A DNA stretch of 64,000 nucleotides from Cryptomeria japonica (Eukaryota; Streptophyta; Pinopsida; Cupressales; Cupressaceae), in assembly GCF_030272615.1 (NCBI RefSeq), contig NC_081412.1, positions 102,292,796-102,356,795 of the forward strand, given 5' to 3'. This document shows positions 1-12,800 of the stretch, one piece after another. The position numbers and the translations under genes were made by a program. The stretch's first letter is position 1. Every line of letters starts with the position of its first letter. The notes below the pieces were generated by a model. That model was not told where the DNA came from. It worked only from the letters and a program-made list of their open reading frames with translations, and searched no databases.

Positions 1-1974
1 CTATTCTTTCTCAATGGCAATGCTCCATTTATTATCTAAATAATTATACAAAGAATCTGGTGTAACCGATCTAATCTCAAATGGCAACTGATCATTAATA
101 CATAAATATTTGATGACTTCCTGTTCTACTTCTTTCTCATTATCTGTAAAATCATCAAAATATTCCTTTAAATCATCAAGCACTTTCCTCTTAATATTCT
201 TTAGAGTCCTCTGACAATGGTTGATATGTGGCGACTGATCAACAAAGTACTATACACTCAACACGTATTCTTTATGAAACCCGACATTATAATAAAACCC
301 TAAAAAGGCTGACTTTGTTTGTTGCCCTAAAAATGCATGTTATAAGCGGCTGGGATGCTTAAGGCATTGTAAGGTTGATGTACTATTTGTGCTGGATAAT
401 AAGAAAGATTGGACGGCTGTGTATGGTGGACGTAACCCATTCTGGGTGAACCACGTTAAATCTTTGTGTTATCTATGTCCTGTTTTATTTCTTTATCTTT
501 TGTATTTAAATCTGCATATAATTGTTAGTTCATATTTGCTGTAGATCTGCTTGAATCCCTAACAACAATGTGTCATTGGCTTATAAGAGGAAATATCTAT
601 ATTTACTGGTGCTGAAGCTGTAGGAACATTATCGGTAGACTTCGCCTTCTTGCTTGATTGCCTTGTCTTCTTTGTTTGTATTTCCAGTTCAATGTCCTCT
701 GACTCTAGTGAGTTTGATTTGATTTTCTGCTTCCTCTCAAATAACTTCTTAGGTTTCTTCTTAGCTGGTGACCGCTTGGTCACTTTCAGACTGGTAAAGG
801 TAACCGGTACAGTTACCAATGGCACTGCTTTGTCCTTTTTCTATTTTGGTTCATCAACTGGTGTGACCCTTTCTAAGTAGGTATCGGTTCTCTTTTTCTT
901 AGCATCCAATAGAGAGGCAAGTAAGGTAGAGGCATACTCGATCAACATGTCATACATCACTTCATACCACATAGGGCCAACTACTTCCTTTCTCAGTTCC
1001 ACTGCTTCCATTATGCAGTCATCAATCCTTGTTGTGAAAGAGATGTCATCTTCATACTTCTTCACAATATCACCAGCTATCCTTATCCTCTGGCTCATCT
1101 TCCACTTTCATTCATCAAAATATTTATTCAGAACCTCAAGATATGTAGTTCCCACTACTTGTAGACTTTCCTTAAATTATCTGGAGACCGGTAGGTCAGT
1201 AGACCATTGCACATCACCTATTCCAAGGAAATAACCTTGAAAATAAAAGAATAAGCGAACCAGAAGTTGGCCAAACCTGAACCTTAGACAATTGTCCTAT
1301 TTGATGGACTTCAAATTCAATAGCAATTGCTTCTATAGATAGGTACATAGGTCAAATGTAGTTTCTTCCTTGATCATCCTGTAAGTGGCATTCACCATAG
1401 CAGCAGGGACATAATTCATTCTGCTGGCATAAAACATCTAGTAACCAATCACCATGCAAGCATATTTCACCATATCATCTTTAATGGTGTTGACGGTCAT
1501 CACCCGTTGGTCACTCACAGAACTGCTGAGCTTTGTCAATTCAGTTTTGGTGACCTTCTATAAAGTTGGTACCTCTCCAGTTTTGCAGAAATCGGTGATG
1601 ACATAAATTGCTTTTGGTGTGATGTCATGCGTCCACTCGAGATACATTTTATCACCGTCCACTCTGCTAAGGATGATACAAATATGATCTTATGTGAACT
1701 CTTCCACAAAATATATCGCATTGTGCAGTTTCATCTTTTCAAGGATACTATACTCAGGTTTGATCTTCTTGTCATCCCCATAGAACAGACTTAGCTAGGA
1801 ATGGATTACTATGGATCCCAGGTCTTCCAACTTACAGTCTATATACCCTGAAATGTCTTCCTCAACAATAACTCCAACGGGTATTTGAGATAGGGCATTG
1901 TTTTTCATTTTCTTTTGAAGAAATTCGACTAAATCTATAGGTGCACTAGAACTAGAGTGCGATGCAAAAGCCAT
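1..1974 (-). pseudogene. Element A ORF2 (unknown function), broken and truncated by window
   Basis: Starts at an ATG at 1974 (MAFASHSSSSAP...). It shares with element B ORF2 the blocks EDI-x-x-YI-x-CKLE (about residues 40-50), a TPKAIYVIT/TKEAIHVVTGL block followed by GEVP, and a VPAAMVNATYRM block matching a GATIHTSYWM block. The C-terminal piece at 1-183 (PDSLYNYLDNKW) matches PDSLYRKLEARW of element B. Several in-frame stops and at least one frameshift interrupt it; the first stop follows about 59 codons. No catalytic motif is recognised. The overall pattern recalls the putative plant transposon protein domain (Transposase_32 type), but this is a resemblance only, and function is unknown. 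Confidence 0.6.
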
Positions 1975-2421
1975 GATAAGAAAGAAATTTGAGAAATACC
2001 TTCACAATCCAAAATTTAGGGTTTTCCAATGTCACCCACAATACAACACTTCAGTTGCTAGATTACCGCTTAGTGTTCTTCACTGATAGATTGAAAAAGA
2101 TCGTTGGATTCCTCTACAAGATTTTTGAATTCACTTTGAATCGCTAGACGAATCGCTCTTTGTCGCTTTTCTCTTGAAAATTCTTCTCTTGAAAACTGAT
2201 AAGTGATAATGATGACTAAAATCCCTTTTAAACAACTTCTCACCTACCATAATAAATGCATCACCGCTAGGGCACAAACCTTAATTTTGCCTTTTACCAC
2301 TTCAAATCTTCTGCTGATTGACAGGTAACATATACCAGTTAAGGTCTTTACCGATATAAGCCAGGGGTTTGAAATATTTCACCAAAATGTTCCCCCCTAA
2401 GATTTTCTAAGCTCAGTTTGC

Positions 2422-3687
2422 CTATTTAGAGACTTCCACACTAGGTGCAGAAATAGGTTCATTCTGTGACTCTTCTTCAGATTTCTTTTTCCAAGTTTTA
2501 TTCATTTCCACTTGAACGGTTTCAGCATCAATCTTCCCTTCTGGAGTGATCGGTATATCATCTAATAGGTTCTTTCTTAGTCTGCAAATTTTGGCAATGT
2601 GTCCCAGTTTGTTGTAATGATAGCATACCATTCTTGGTGTTCTCCATGGTCCATTATTCATTCTTCCATTCATCCTTCTGCATGTTGCAGCAGTGTGACC
2701 GCTACCACGACAAATCACGCAGGTTGCTCTCCAACTAGTTGCCGCTTGATAACCACCTGACCGATGGTCATAGGTATTGTACCGGTTGGGATTCTAGTTC
2801 ACAAAAGGTTACGGGATAACTCCTTGAGTCCTTGGAGGATGTCTCCCAGTGTTGTGCAAAACCTACTTGCATTCAAATTCTCTATGCCCAAACTTGTTGC
2901 ATGCATAACAGTTTCCATTGAATCTAATGGATCTAGGCTTATTGTTTAGAAAATAAGGATATTTGTTGTAGGCCTTGCTTCTACACACATTGGCAGTATG
3001 TCCTTCTTTGAGACAATTAAAGAAAACAAGTTTAAATTTTTACTTACCTTTATCCTTGGATGTCGGTTGCTTCTTTGATGCTTCAACTTTTGTTCCAGAG
3101 CTCTCACCTTCGTCATACCCAGAGAAACCAAGTCCAGTGGTATTCTTTACTAGTTTTGCCGATTCCAGCTTTTTCTCTAGCTTAGCAGTACTCTTATTGA
3201 ATTTGGCAAGTATCTCCTTTGACTCAGTAAGTTCCTTGGAAATAGTTGCATTGGATTCCATCAAGGTTGCATTCTCAGAAATAGCCATGTTTAGTTCACC
3301 TTGTATTTCTTCTTTTTCCACTTTACTCTCTTGGAGATGACCAGTAAGGGTACTGATTTCTTGCTTTAGCTTGGAGATCTCATGATCTTTGTCTTTTACC
3401 AGATCTTTAGCTTTCCTTATGTTCTCAAGCTCTTGACACATTCTAATAGTCAATCCTTCTAACTCTTTTCTCAGATTGGCTTTAGATTCATTCAGTTTTT
3501 CAACTTCTTCAACTAGGGCATCCATGTCTTCTTCATCAGAAGAGCTATTTTCAGTGAGTTCCATCAGTTTCTCAGCATTCTCTCTTCTCTTGGCCAAAGA
3601 GGCTTTATACTTTACTTTGAGTTTATCATAGGCTCTCTCATTCTGAGTGTGATGATGAGTAAGTTCTCTCACACTGTATTCCCCCAT
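2422..3687 (-). pseudogene. Element A ORF1: Gag-like coiled-coil protein with four CCHC knuckles
   Basis: A single 422-codon frame with four internal stops. The first 215 codons are intact and form a charged, heptad-rich coiled coil (KVKYKASLAKRRENAEKL and onward). After the first stop come four zinc-knuckle units: FFNCLKEGHTANVC (first Cys lost), CYACNKFGHREFEC and CVICRGSGHTAATC (both complete) and CYHYNKLGHIAKIC (second Cys lost). A coiled coil plus CCHC array suits an RNA-binding, multimerising Gag-like role, which is inference. There is no copia UBN2-type or gypsy retrotrans_gag core that I can see. It lies 36 bp downstream of the primer binding site. Closest relative: element B ORF1. 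Confidence 0.75.
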
Positions 3688-3722
3688 ATCTCATTCCAAG
3701 TGGTTAAACTTATAGAAAGGTT

Positions 3723-3735
3723 GGCTCTGATACCA
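3723..3735 (-). other. Primer binding site of element A (initiator tRNA-Met)
   Basis: On the minus strand TGGTATCAGAGCC, two bases inside the LTR end. It is the standard complement of the initiator tRNA-Met 3' end used by plant copia elements, and matches the site of element B exactly. Confidence 0.85.
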
Positions 3736-3737
3736 AT

Positions 3738-4906
3738 TGATGAATACTAAGAGGGGGGGTGAAATAATATACCAAAAATTACTATAAACAAACTCTTAAA
3801 CTGGTGCAAGAGATTCACTAATAAATCGGTTAAGATAAATGCAAACCAAATAGAAAATAAAGCATTCACCCACAAGAGCACAATCACCATAACACAAGAT
3901 ATTTGATGTGGAAACCCAAATGGAAAAAACCACGGTGAGCAGAAACTCACAAGTAACTATTTGTAGAATAGAAACCAGACCGATTAAGGTCATACAATGT
4001 TCTTCACCAGAACAGATCCTATTAGGAATCTAGATCTCTGTTAGGAGATAAGTCCTATTAAAGACTACCTTGTTAAGGATTTTAGAACCACATTTGTGAA
4101 CCACCTTGTTAGAGGATTTACAAAGGTTTTGTTGGGCCTACCCAGTTAAGGGTTTTAGACTTGTCGAAGATATTAGTAATCAACAAGTGAATGATCTAGA
4201 CAATTGCACAGTATGCTTAGTTAGATCCTTGACAACTCATTGTTAATGCTTTTCAACATTACTTCAGTCTTCAATATCTCCACACCCTGTCTCTTCACAT
4301 AGACCTAATATTCTCTACTATGATCACACATAACCTTTACTATTCTATCTTTCATGCTCGCTCTCATACATGCAAACCCTAGACATGATGTCCTTATAAA
4401 GGAAACTGATTTCATGTCAGTCCAATAGGATTAGAATAAAAGTTCCTAGGTTCAATGCATCTAGACACATTTGGTAACATGACACAAAATCACCGCCAAA
4501 GTGTCAGTGGATAATAACTCATCACACATTATAGAAATACTAGTTGGTAACTCATCATAGAGTAATATTGGTTAATACAATATACTGATTACCAGTTGTC
4601 AAAAATAAAGACTGGTAGATCATAGTGTTCTGATCAAAAGTTAACTATTGCTTGGGTCCTTCATATCGCTTGTGATCCTCAAACCACTTGAGGTCTCCAT
4701 ACCGCTTGAGCTCTTCAGTCAATCTGTGATGGGTAAATATCTTTTGCAAAATACCAATAGTCTAAGGACTATACATTCAATAATTCATAATACCAGTTGG
4801 AACAATTACCGGTTGAGCATAACTCATACATCAAGAAAGTGTGTGTCCATCATCAAGAAAGTGTGTGTCCATCAATGACAATCAAAACATCATTAGAATG
4901 CCAACA
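3738..4906 (-). repeat. 5' LTR of element A
   Basis: Begins TGTTGG (at 4906, minus) and ends ATCA (at 3738). It is homologous over most of its length to the solo LTR at 45014-46097. The U5 part carries the block with CCGTGGTTTTTTCC and GGGTTTCCAC shared by other LTRs here. Near the outer end a short unit containing AAGAAAGTGTGTGTCC occurs twice in tandem (about 4829-4868), whereas the solo LTR has one copy. Confidence 0.85.
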
Positions 4907-7557
4907 TTTTTTTGGGCCCGATACTTGCTTAAGGAAGTTAATTCTACCTTTATTGTTCTTGTTCCTAAAAAGTAGGGAGCCAATTCTCTAGATGATTTTT
5001 GCCCTATCAACTTGTGTAATTATATCTACAAAATCATTTCTAAGGTGTTGACTACTATATTACTTGGGATTCTGCCACTTTTGATATCTCCTTAGAATGG
5101 TTTTGTGCCTAGGAGACATCACTGTCCATGAGAATATTCACTTTTGAATATTTCCAAGTATCAAGGGTTTCTTTTGAAACTTCATCTTGCTAAGGCTTAT
5201 GATAGGGTTGACTGGGGATTCCTTTTGAAAGTCCTTGTGTCTTTTGGCTTCTCTGACAAGGTCATTAGGCTCATATGGCAGCTTATTTCTATTTTCTCCA
5301 TGGTTGTTATTATCAAGGGTCACCCTCTCATTTTTTCAAAACTTCTCATGGTTTAAGACAAGGTGACTCTATCTCTCTAATTCTGTTCACTATCATGGCA
5401 AAGAGCTTGGGAAGATTTATTTAGAAATAGGTGGGTAATGGATCCTTAAAGGGTTTGAAACCTTCTTCTACAGGTCTAATCTTCTCCCATCAATAATTTT
5501 TTGATGACACTATTTTAATGGGAGCTCAATAGTTGGTGAAGCTATAAGTATTAAGTCTACTTTAAATCTCTATGAACGTGCTTCGGGTCAAATGGTTAAT
5601 AGAACTAAAGATCCATATTTTTTATCAATACTCTAGAGGCTAGATAGAAAAATATTGTTGATATCCTTGGTAGTTGGGTTGGTTCACTACCTTTGGGGCA
5701 TAAGCCTCCTAATTCCTTTTAGCTTTATATGACTGACATGTTCAACAAGAAGCTAGTGGGCTGGAAAGGTGCCTTGTTGAGCCAGATTGGAAAATTTCAA
5801 CTTCTTAAGTCCACTCTTCAAAATTTGTCCATGTATGATTTATGTTTATTCAAGATCCCTGCTAAGTATGTTGACATTATTAAGAAAATCCAAAAACACT
5901 TCTTGTGGTCTAGTGTGGAGGAATGGAAAATAATTCCTTTGGTAGCTTGGGAGAATGTGTGTAAACCCAGGAGATTTGGAGATTTGGGGCTCATGAGTAT
6001 TAAATCTTTCAATGTTGTTCTTCTTTCTAAGCAAGTCTGGAGGACTTTTGGATATAGAAGAGAATAGACCACTATGTGGCACAATAAATACCTTTTAGAT
6101 TGTCACAACTTTCGAATGTTTCTCAACTCCCCAAACCTCCCTAATGGATCTCATCTTTGGAATAATATTATCAAGGCGAGGGATATTTCTCTTCTTGGTT
6201 CTTGTTGGAAGTTGGAAAATGGTAGAAGCATTTTGTTCTGGGATGATTGTTGGATTGGTAAAGCTCTATTGGCTTCTAATCTCGTGTTTGGGTCTTTTAA
6301 AGAAGATTGTATTGCTTCTTTTGGTTTGAAAGTGGTGGATTATTGGGTTGATGGATGGTGGATTAACCTTTCATTGATCAATCCCATTCTTGGGCCTCCG
6401 CAGTCTTCCTTGAACTCCTTTTCTTTGGAGAATGCGAATTCTAAGGATGAGTTGGTCTGGATATGTTCTTCTTCTAGTAACTACTATGTGGCCTCTTTTA
6501 TGTGGTTATCTATTAATTATCCTCCATCCCCTTTGTGGTCTAAAGTCTAGTTGAAACATCTGATTCTGAAAATCAACATTTTCTTTTGGCTCCTTGTCTT
6601 CAACAAGATCCTTACTACTGACAATCTTTGTAAGAGGTTTTTTATTTTCAATAGGTGTTATCTTTGTATGCAGGAAGCTAAATTTGTTGATTATCTCTTT
6701 TTACATTGCTCCTTCTCTACTAAGATTTGGAGTCATGTGCTTCAAAGATGGGAATTATGCTGGATTTTTCCTAAACCAGTCAAGGATTTTATTGATCAAT
6801 GGAAGGTGTTGACTAAGAACCATATCTTACAGTCTCTTTGCTCTTTTATTTTCCCTCATGATGCTTGGGGAATATGGAAGGAGTGTAACAATCACATTTT
6901 GCGGGAGGTCTACCTTTAGCTAGATATTATTTTCATAAAAATCAATCGGGCTATTAATGATAACCTCTCTATTTTGAATCCTAAACCAAATTCTCTTAAT
7001 AGGCTAGTCTGCAATGATTATGATCTTAGGGTTGCTAAATCTTGGGAGGTACAGTTTGATATTTCTTTGACTCTTAAGATTAATCCTAAGAAAAGGATCA
7101 TTCAGGATTGGAGGAGGCCCCCGCAGGTCGGGGTCAAAATTAACTTTGATGGGGCAACTAAGGGTAACCCTGGGCCAGCTGTATGTGGTGGAATCTTGAG
7201 AGATCATATTAGCATGCTTATATCAGTGGTGGCGCTCCCCTTGGGAACTCGGTCTAACCACCTAGCTGAAGCCATTGGGGCTTTTCAAGTCCTTAATCTT
7301 GCCAAGTGACATAATTTCAAGAATGTATGGATTGAGGATAATTCTAGAAATATAATACAATATCATAAAGGTATATCTAAGCCCTCTTGGAATGTGGAAT
7401 AATGGATTAATAAAGCAAGGGATATTATTAACTCTTTTGATAATTGCATTATATCCCATATCTATAGGGAGTCTAATGTTGTTGCTAACTACCTTGATAA
7501 CAAAGGGGTTAGTAGTGAATGCCAAGTCACATGGACCAATGAGTATAAGGTGGAGAC
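4907..7557 (+). mobile_element. L1-type plant LINE, left fragment
   Basis: Non-LTR retrotransposon body containing reverse transcriptase, a zinc-binding region and RNase H. The left end is cut by the LTR of element A and the right end by copia-1. The last codons of the ORF resume after copia-1 at 26044. The endonuclease and ORF1 would lie left of element A, outside the window. Confidence 0.8.
4915..7557 (+). pseudogene. LINE ORF2: reverse transcriptase, zf-RVT, RNase H (degenerate)
   Basis: Several frames and many stops. The RT opens near 4930 with STFIVLVPKK and DDFCPINLCN-like blocks, and the catalytic FADD box appears as FFDD at about 5499-5507. RT thumb-like sequence follows at 5729-6067 (LVGWKGALLSQIGK...), then 6074-6550. 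A zf-RVT-like region at 6551-6919 shows CYLCMQEA and DYLFLHC. RNase H starts near 7110, with NFDGATKGNPGP carrying its first Asp and GGILRD; the expected late AD pair reads AN in ESNVVANYLDN. Protein order is that of plant L1 elements with a C-terminal RNase H. Too damaged to function. Confidence 0.8.
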
Positions 7558-8816
7558 TATTGGAATTATGGAGGACTTGATTATGTGTTGCATTGATGTT
7601 TTGTCATTGATTTCAACACTAGTTGTTATGGCTGGTTACTGGCACTAACGGTTATGGTTGGCTATCAGCAGACAGATTTTTGGCTACCGGTAGAAGATCT
7701 AGTGTTACCGGCAGAAGAGACTATCTGTTGGACACTTCCAGTTTGTTTAGATCAATGGAGTATGTTTTATTCTATGTGTTGCATGTTTTGGTCAGTTGGT
7801 ATTGACTTGGTATTTAGATGCTATCATGTAGTCTTGTAAACCCTTACCGACTTTTACCGGCAGAGCTTTCACTCAGGAATCTTGACAGGATGCATAAGTG
7901 GTGTTGGTGCAGCTTCTAGATGAATTTCAAGATGCTGAAGCTATTCTTTGATTATGCTTCAACTGCTTGAAGACATTGCTTTGGCGTGGTGGACCTAGAA
8001 TAGGTCTGGTACCTATCTAGGTTATGGACCGGTATCATGATAACGTGTACTCTACACGTTACTAGGATGTTTCGGGATGTTTTATAGATTGGTTAATGTT
8101 GTTTTGGTCTAAAGACAACATGGCATATCATTGTAATATGGATTTGTGTAATGATCTTATTGTAATATCTTTTAGGTGGCCGACCTAATTGGTTTAGGCC
8201 TTAAGGTTGGTATAAATGGATGTAAGATCTCATTGTAGAGAAAGGGTATGGAATGTAATGTGCAGATATTGTAATACCATTCAAGCAGAGGATTAGGTTG
8301 ATCATTGAAGATCGAATTGGGATTAAGGAAGAGGTCAAAGGCCTCCTATATTGAGATTAACCGGGACTATAATCAGGCATGGTAGATGCTATCTCTAGTA
8401 ATTCATTCTATTGGATTGTTTTTCATTTATCTTGAGGTGATTTTAATCTCTGTAGTCAGTGAGACTCTTTTGTAATGATTAGTATGCTCTAGGCAGTGTG
8501 CCTTCCTGCCTGTGTAGGCCCCTCACTGTATCACATACTTTCTGCAGAAGTATCATTTGACTATGGGTTGGCTTCCCACCGTGGTTTTTCCCTTTCCAAG
8601 TTTTCCATGTACAAATCATGGTGTTATGTGGTATGATTGCATTGTGTTAATTATCTATTTCATTGTTAAGTTTTATTGCTTACCGGTGTTTGTTTCTTCT
8701 TTACCAGTACTTAATCTGGTTAGAGGTTATTAAGTGGATTAAATGTTATAATATGTTAACAACTGATTCACCTCTCACACCCCCCACCTCTTAGTTGCTC
8801 ACCGGTTATCCTAACA
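7558..8816 (+). repeat. 5' LTR of copia-1
   Basis: 1259 bp. The first dinucleotide is TA instead of TG (TATTGG against TGTTGG in the 3' copy); it ends CTAACA. U3 contains ACCGG-type motifs and a duplicated segment around 7625-7680. The TATA-like run GGTATAAATGGATG is at about 8210-8223. The U5 block CCACCGTGGTTTTTCCC lies near 8577. Confidence 0.9.
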
Positions 8817-8818
8817 AT

Positions 8819-8831
8819 TTGTATCAGAGCT
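8819..8831 (+). other. Primer binding site of copia-1
   Basis: TTGTATCAGAGCT, two bases after the LTR. It differs from the canonical TGGTATCAGAGC by one base, consistent with decay of an initiator tRNA-Met site. Confidence 0.75.
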
Positions 8832-8874
8832 TTGGTCCTCTTTTACAGAAGATTAACCGCTTGAGGTAGATCCT

Positions 8875-9864
8875 ATGGCAGCTAACACTTCAAATCCATT
8901 GGCAATTATTTTCAGAAGAGAAATCCCTAAGCTTAATGGAACAAATTATGGGATATGGAAAATTCGAATGGAGACTCATCTTAGATGTCTTGGGAAGGAT
9001 ATTTGGGAGATCACTGAGAAAGGATACACACCTTATGATCTGGCATCTAGCAATCCCACTCATGCAGACTTAGATAAGAATATTGAGAATGATTATAGAG
9101 CTAAAGAAGCCCTCCTGTGTGCACTTACTGATCAACAAATCATGGGATTAACTGATAAATCATCAGTAAAGGTTATGTGGGACAAATTGATAACTTTGAA
9201 TGAAGGTGATCCTACTATCAAAATTGCTAAACTTGATGGTTATCGGGTAAGATATGAAAACTTGAAAATGGAAGATAATGAAAGAATTGTTGTGTTTATG
9301 GAAAGAGTAAATGAGATTGTTATGGGAATTCAATGTTGTGGAGGATTTCTGAGTGAAGATGAAATAAATTCCAAAGTACTAAGAGCCCTTCCACTGGCTT
9401 ACAAGATGAAGGCAACTGCAATTAATGAATTGAGGACAATGGCAAACACTTCAGTTAATAGAGACATTCTGATTGGGAAATTATCCGCTTTTGAGCTTGA
9501 AGAATTTGGATCTTCTGGAGATGTAAACTTTGAACCTTCTTTTCATGCATTATCATCATCATCTACTAGCAAAAGTGATTGGAAAGTCCTATATGAAAAG
9601 GAATTGGAAGACATGAGGAAAGAGGGTGAAGAATTTGAGCAAATTGAAGCCTTATTTGCTAGAAGAGTACCTAAAGGTCCGATAGGAAGTAAGTATGAAG
9701 GAAAATCACCTTTTAAATGTTTTGCATGTAATAAGATTGGTCATTTTGCATCTAGATGTCCTGAAAGGAATGCAAGATTTGAGGATAGAATTAAGAAATC
9801 ATTTAAGCCTAACCAGAACAGATATAGATTCAAGAAAAGTAAACAATGCTACATAGTTGATTAG
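8875..9864 (+). CDS. gag: Copia-1 gag (329 codons to premature stop)
   Basis: Structural protein forming the retrotransposon particle. The open stretch from ATG 8875 begins with a typical copia start (LNGTNYGIWKIRMETHL near residues 22-38), followed by the UBN2-type gag body and a complete zinc knuckle CFACNKIGHFASRC at about residues 282-295. The start is chosen because it follows the PBS by about 45 bp and has no competing upstream ATG in frame. The TAG ending it at 9862 is probably a mutation: the same frame runs on through protease and the rest of pol, as expected for a fused copia polyprotein. Confidence 0.88.
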   Translation: MAANTSNPLAIIFRREIPKLNGTNYGIWKIRMETHLRCLGKDIWEITEKGYTPYDLASSNPTHADLDKNIENDYRAKEALLCALTDQQIMGLTDKSSVKVMWDKLITLNEGDPTIKIAKLDGYRVRYENLKMEDNERIVVFMERVNEIVMGIQCCGGFLSEDEINSKVLRALPLAYKMKATAINELRTMANTSVNRDILIGKLSAFELEEFGSSGDVNFEPSFHALSSSSTSKSDWKVLYEKELEDMRKEGEEFEQIEALFARRVPKGPIGSKYEGKSPFKCFACNKIGHFASRCPERNARFEDRIKKSFKPNQNRYRFKKSKQCYIVD

Positions 9865-12800
9865 GAAGGAGCAATTGATGACTCTGGGGATGAACTGACA
9901 GAAGACTCTTCTAGTGGATTTGGCAATGGAAAGGAATGGGTGTTCTATGCTTTAAAGGAAGATGAACAAGAACGGGCTATCAAGAATGAAGAAAAGGATG
10001 AATGGGTAATTGATAGTGGATGCTCACATCATATGATTGGAGATAAAGAGAAATTTCTATCCTTGCATGAGTATAATGATGGTCAAGTCAGATTTGGAGA
10101 TGACAAAGAATGTATGATCAAATGTAAAGGTATTATTTCTCTGGATGGTAAGAATAACACTGATAATGTCTATTATGTAGAAGGTTTAAAGCATAATCTT
10201 TTGAGTGTTGGTCAATTGGTGGACAAGGGTTTCCAACTTTAGTTTAAAGATAGAAAATGCAAAATCATTAACAAGACTAGTTTGGAGATTACAATAGGTA
10301 TTCAGACTAGAGGAAATATCTTTCACTTGAACACTGGAAATAAGACATATTTGATTGCTCATATTGATGAGAGTTGGTTATGGCATAAGAGGTTGTGTCA
10401 TGTTAATTTTGATTGTATTGTTAAGATTAATTCAACTAAGGTAGTTAGAGATATACCTAAGATTATGAAGCCTCATAATCTCATATGTAAGGAATGGCAA
10501 TTGGGAAAGCATTTTAGAAGTTCTTTTAAGAGCATACATGATAAATCTAATTATGTACTTGATTTGATTCACACTGACTTATGTGGTCCAAGAAGGGCTA
10601 GAATCTTTCAAGGTGATAGACAATTCATGTTGATTATTGATTACTATTCTAGAATGATGTGGGTGACTTTTCTTAGGGAAAAGTCTGAAGGCTTTAAAAA
10701 ATTCAAGATCTTTAAAGCAAAAGTTGAAAGAGAAACTGGATTGAAAATCAAATGTCTAAGATCAAATCATGGCAGTGAGTTCAGTTCTCATGAATTTAAC
10801 AGTTACTCTGAGACAAATAGAATTAGGAAACAGTTATCTGCACTTCAAACTCCTCAGCAGAATGGAGTAGTGGAAAGAAATAACATAACCATTTTGGATG
10901 CAGCAAGATCTATGATGATGGAAGCCAAATTGCATCATATCTACTGGAGAGAAGTAGTGCGTACAACAGTCTACACATTCAACAAAGTTCACATCAAAGG
11001 TGAAACCAGTAAAACCCCTTATGAATTATGGTTTGAACATACACCTACTGTTATATATTTTAGAATTTTTGAAAGTAAATGATATATCAAAAGAGATGAT
11101 TCAATTGGAAAGTTTCATCCTAGATGTGATGAAGGGATATTTCTTGGTTATTCAATTCAAATAAAAGAATATAGATGTTATAACAAAAGATTACAAAAAA
11201 TTGTGGAGAGTGCTAATGTGAAAGTGGATGAGCAATACAAAAATCATTCTATATCATATGACAAGGAACCAATGGTGGAAATGATCATAACTAAACTGAC
11301 AATGCCACAACCGGTACAGGAAACTGAGATAGTTACACCAACACAATCATAAAATTCAATTGTGACTGATGATCAGAGCAATGAACTTGAAGTTTACAAG
11401 ACACCAAGGTATGTAAGATTAAATCATTCTAAAGATCAAATATTTGGAGATAGGAACAAGGGAGTTATGTTGAGAAGGAGACTGGAAAATGAAAAGGCAT
11501 GTCTTATTTCTCAAGTTGAACCAGCAACTATTATTGAAGCTTGTAAAGATAAACATTGGTTAAAGGCTATGGAAGATGAACTAGATTAGATAGAGAAGAA
11601 TGAAACTTGGACTTTAGTTCCCGGACCTAAAAATAAGAATGTTATTGGAACTAAATGGCTTTTTAGGAATAAACTAAATAAGGATGGTCAAGTTGTAAGA
11701 AACAAGGCTAGATTGGTTTGTAAAGGATATTCTCAAATGGAAGGAATTGATTATGGTGAGATATTTGCACCTATAGCTAGAATTGAAGTTGTTAGACTAT
11801 TTCTTGCCTATGTAGCCTATAAGAACTATAAGGTTTATCAAATGGATGTTAAATATGCATTTTTGAATAGTGAACTTGAGGAAGAAGTATACATTGAGCA
11901 ACCTGATGGATTTTCACTAACAGATGATAAAGATATGGTTTGAAGATTGAAGAAAGCTATATATGGATTGAAACAAGCTCCTAGAGATTGGTATGCAAGG
12001 TTGGATAAATATCTTTTGAAGCCTGGTTTTACTAAAGGAAGTGTTGATAGTAACTTATATTATAAGATCACTGATGATGATATTCTGATTATTGAAGTAT
12101 TTGTTGATGATATCATTTTTTGAGGAGAAGATAAATTGTGCATGGAATTTGCTAACAATATGAAGAATGAATTTGAAATGTCATTGATTGGTGAGATGAA
12201 ATTTTTATTAGGTTTGCAAATTACTCAAACAAACAAAGGCATTTTTATCTGTCAAACTAAGTATTTGAGGGAATTGTTGAAGAAGTTTGGTATGGATAAT
12301 TCCAAACTGGTAAGTACTCCTATGGTGACAAGTGAGAAATTATCTATCAAGGATACTTCTACACTGGTAAATCCGACAAGGTATAAGTCTATGATTGGTG
12401 GCTTGTTATATTTAACTCAGACTAGACCAGATATTATGAATGTCATAAGTATTGTTTCAAGATATCAAAGTAATCCTACAGAAAATCATGAATGTGCTGT
12501 AAAGAGGATATTCTGATATTTGTAAGGAACAACTGAATATGGTTTATGGTATTCTAAAAATGATTATTTCACTTTATGTGCATATACTGACTCAGATTGG
12601 GCTAGAGATATTGATGACAAGAAGAGTATTTCTGGTGGACCTTTCTTTCTTGGAAAGAAACTAGTTTCATGGATCAGCAAAAAATAGTCATGCATTTCTT
12701 TATCTACTACAGAAGCTAAGTATGTTGTAGCAACAACTAATTGCACTCAAGACTTCTGGATGAAGCAAATGTTGAAGGATATGAGTGTGAATTATAGTGA

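Larger units (their letters stand above)
1..4906 (-). mobile_element. Element A: pol-less LTR retroelement, 5' part only
   Basis: Read on the minus strand, the order is LTR (3738-4906), initiator tRNA-Met primer binding site, ORF1 with coiled coil and four zinc knuckles, then ORF2, which runs off the window. No protease, integrase, reverse transcriptase or RNase H is seen in the 3.7 kb of internal sequence present. The same ORF order recurs in element B (28862-37198), which is complete and also lacks pol, so A is best read as a non-autonomous LTR retrotransposon. It interrupts a LINE whose RT region starts directly at 4907. The 3' half and matching target duplication lie outside the window. 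Confidence 0.75.
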
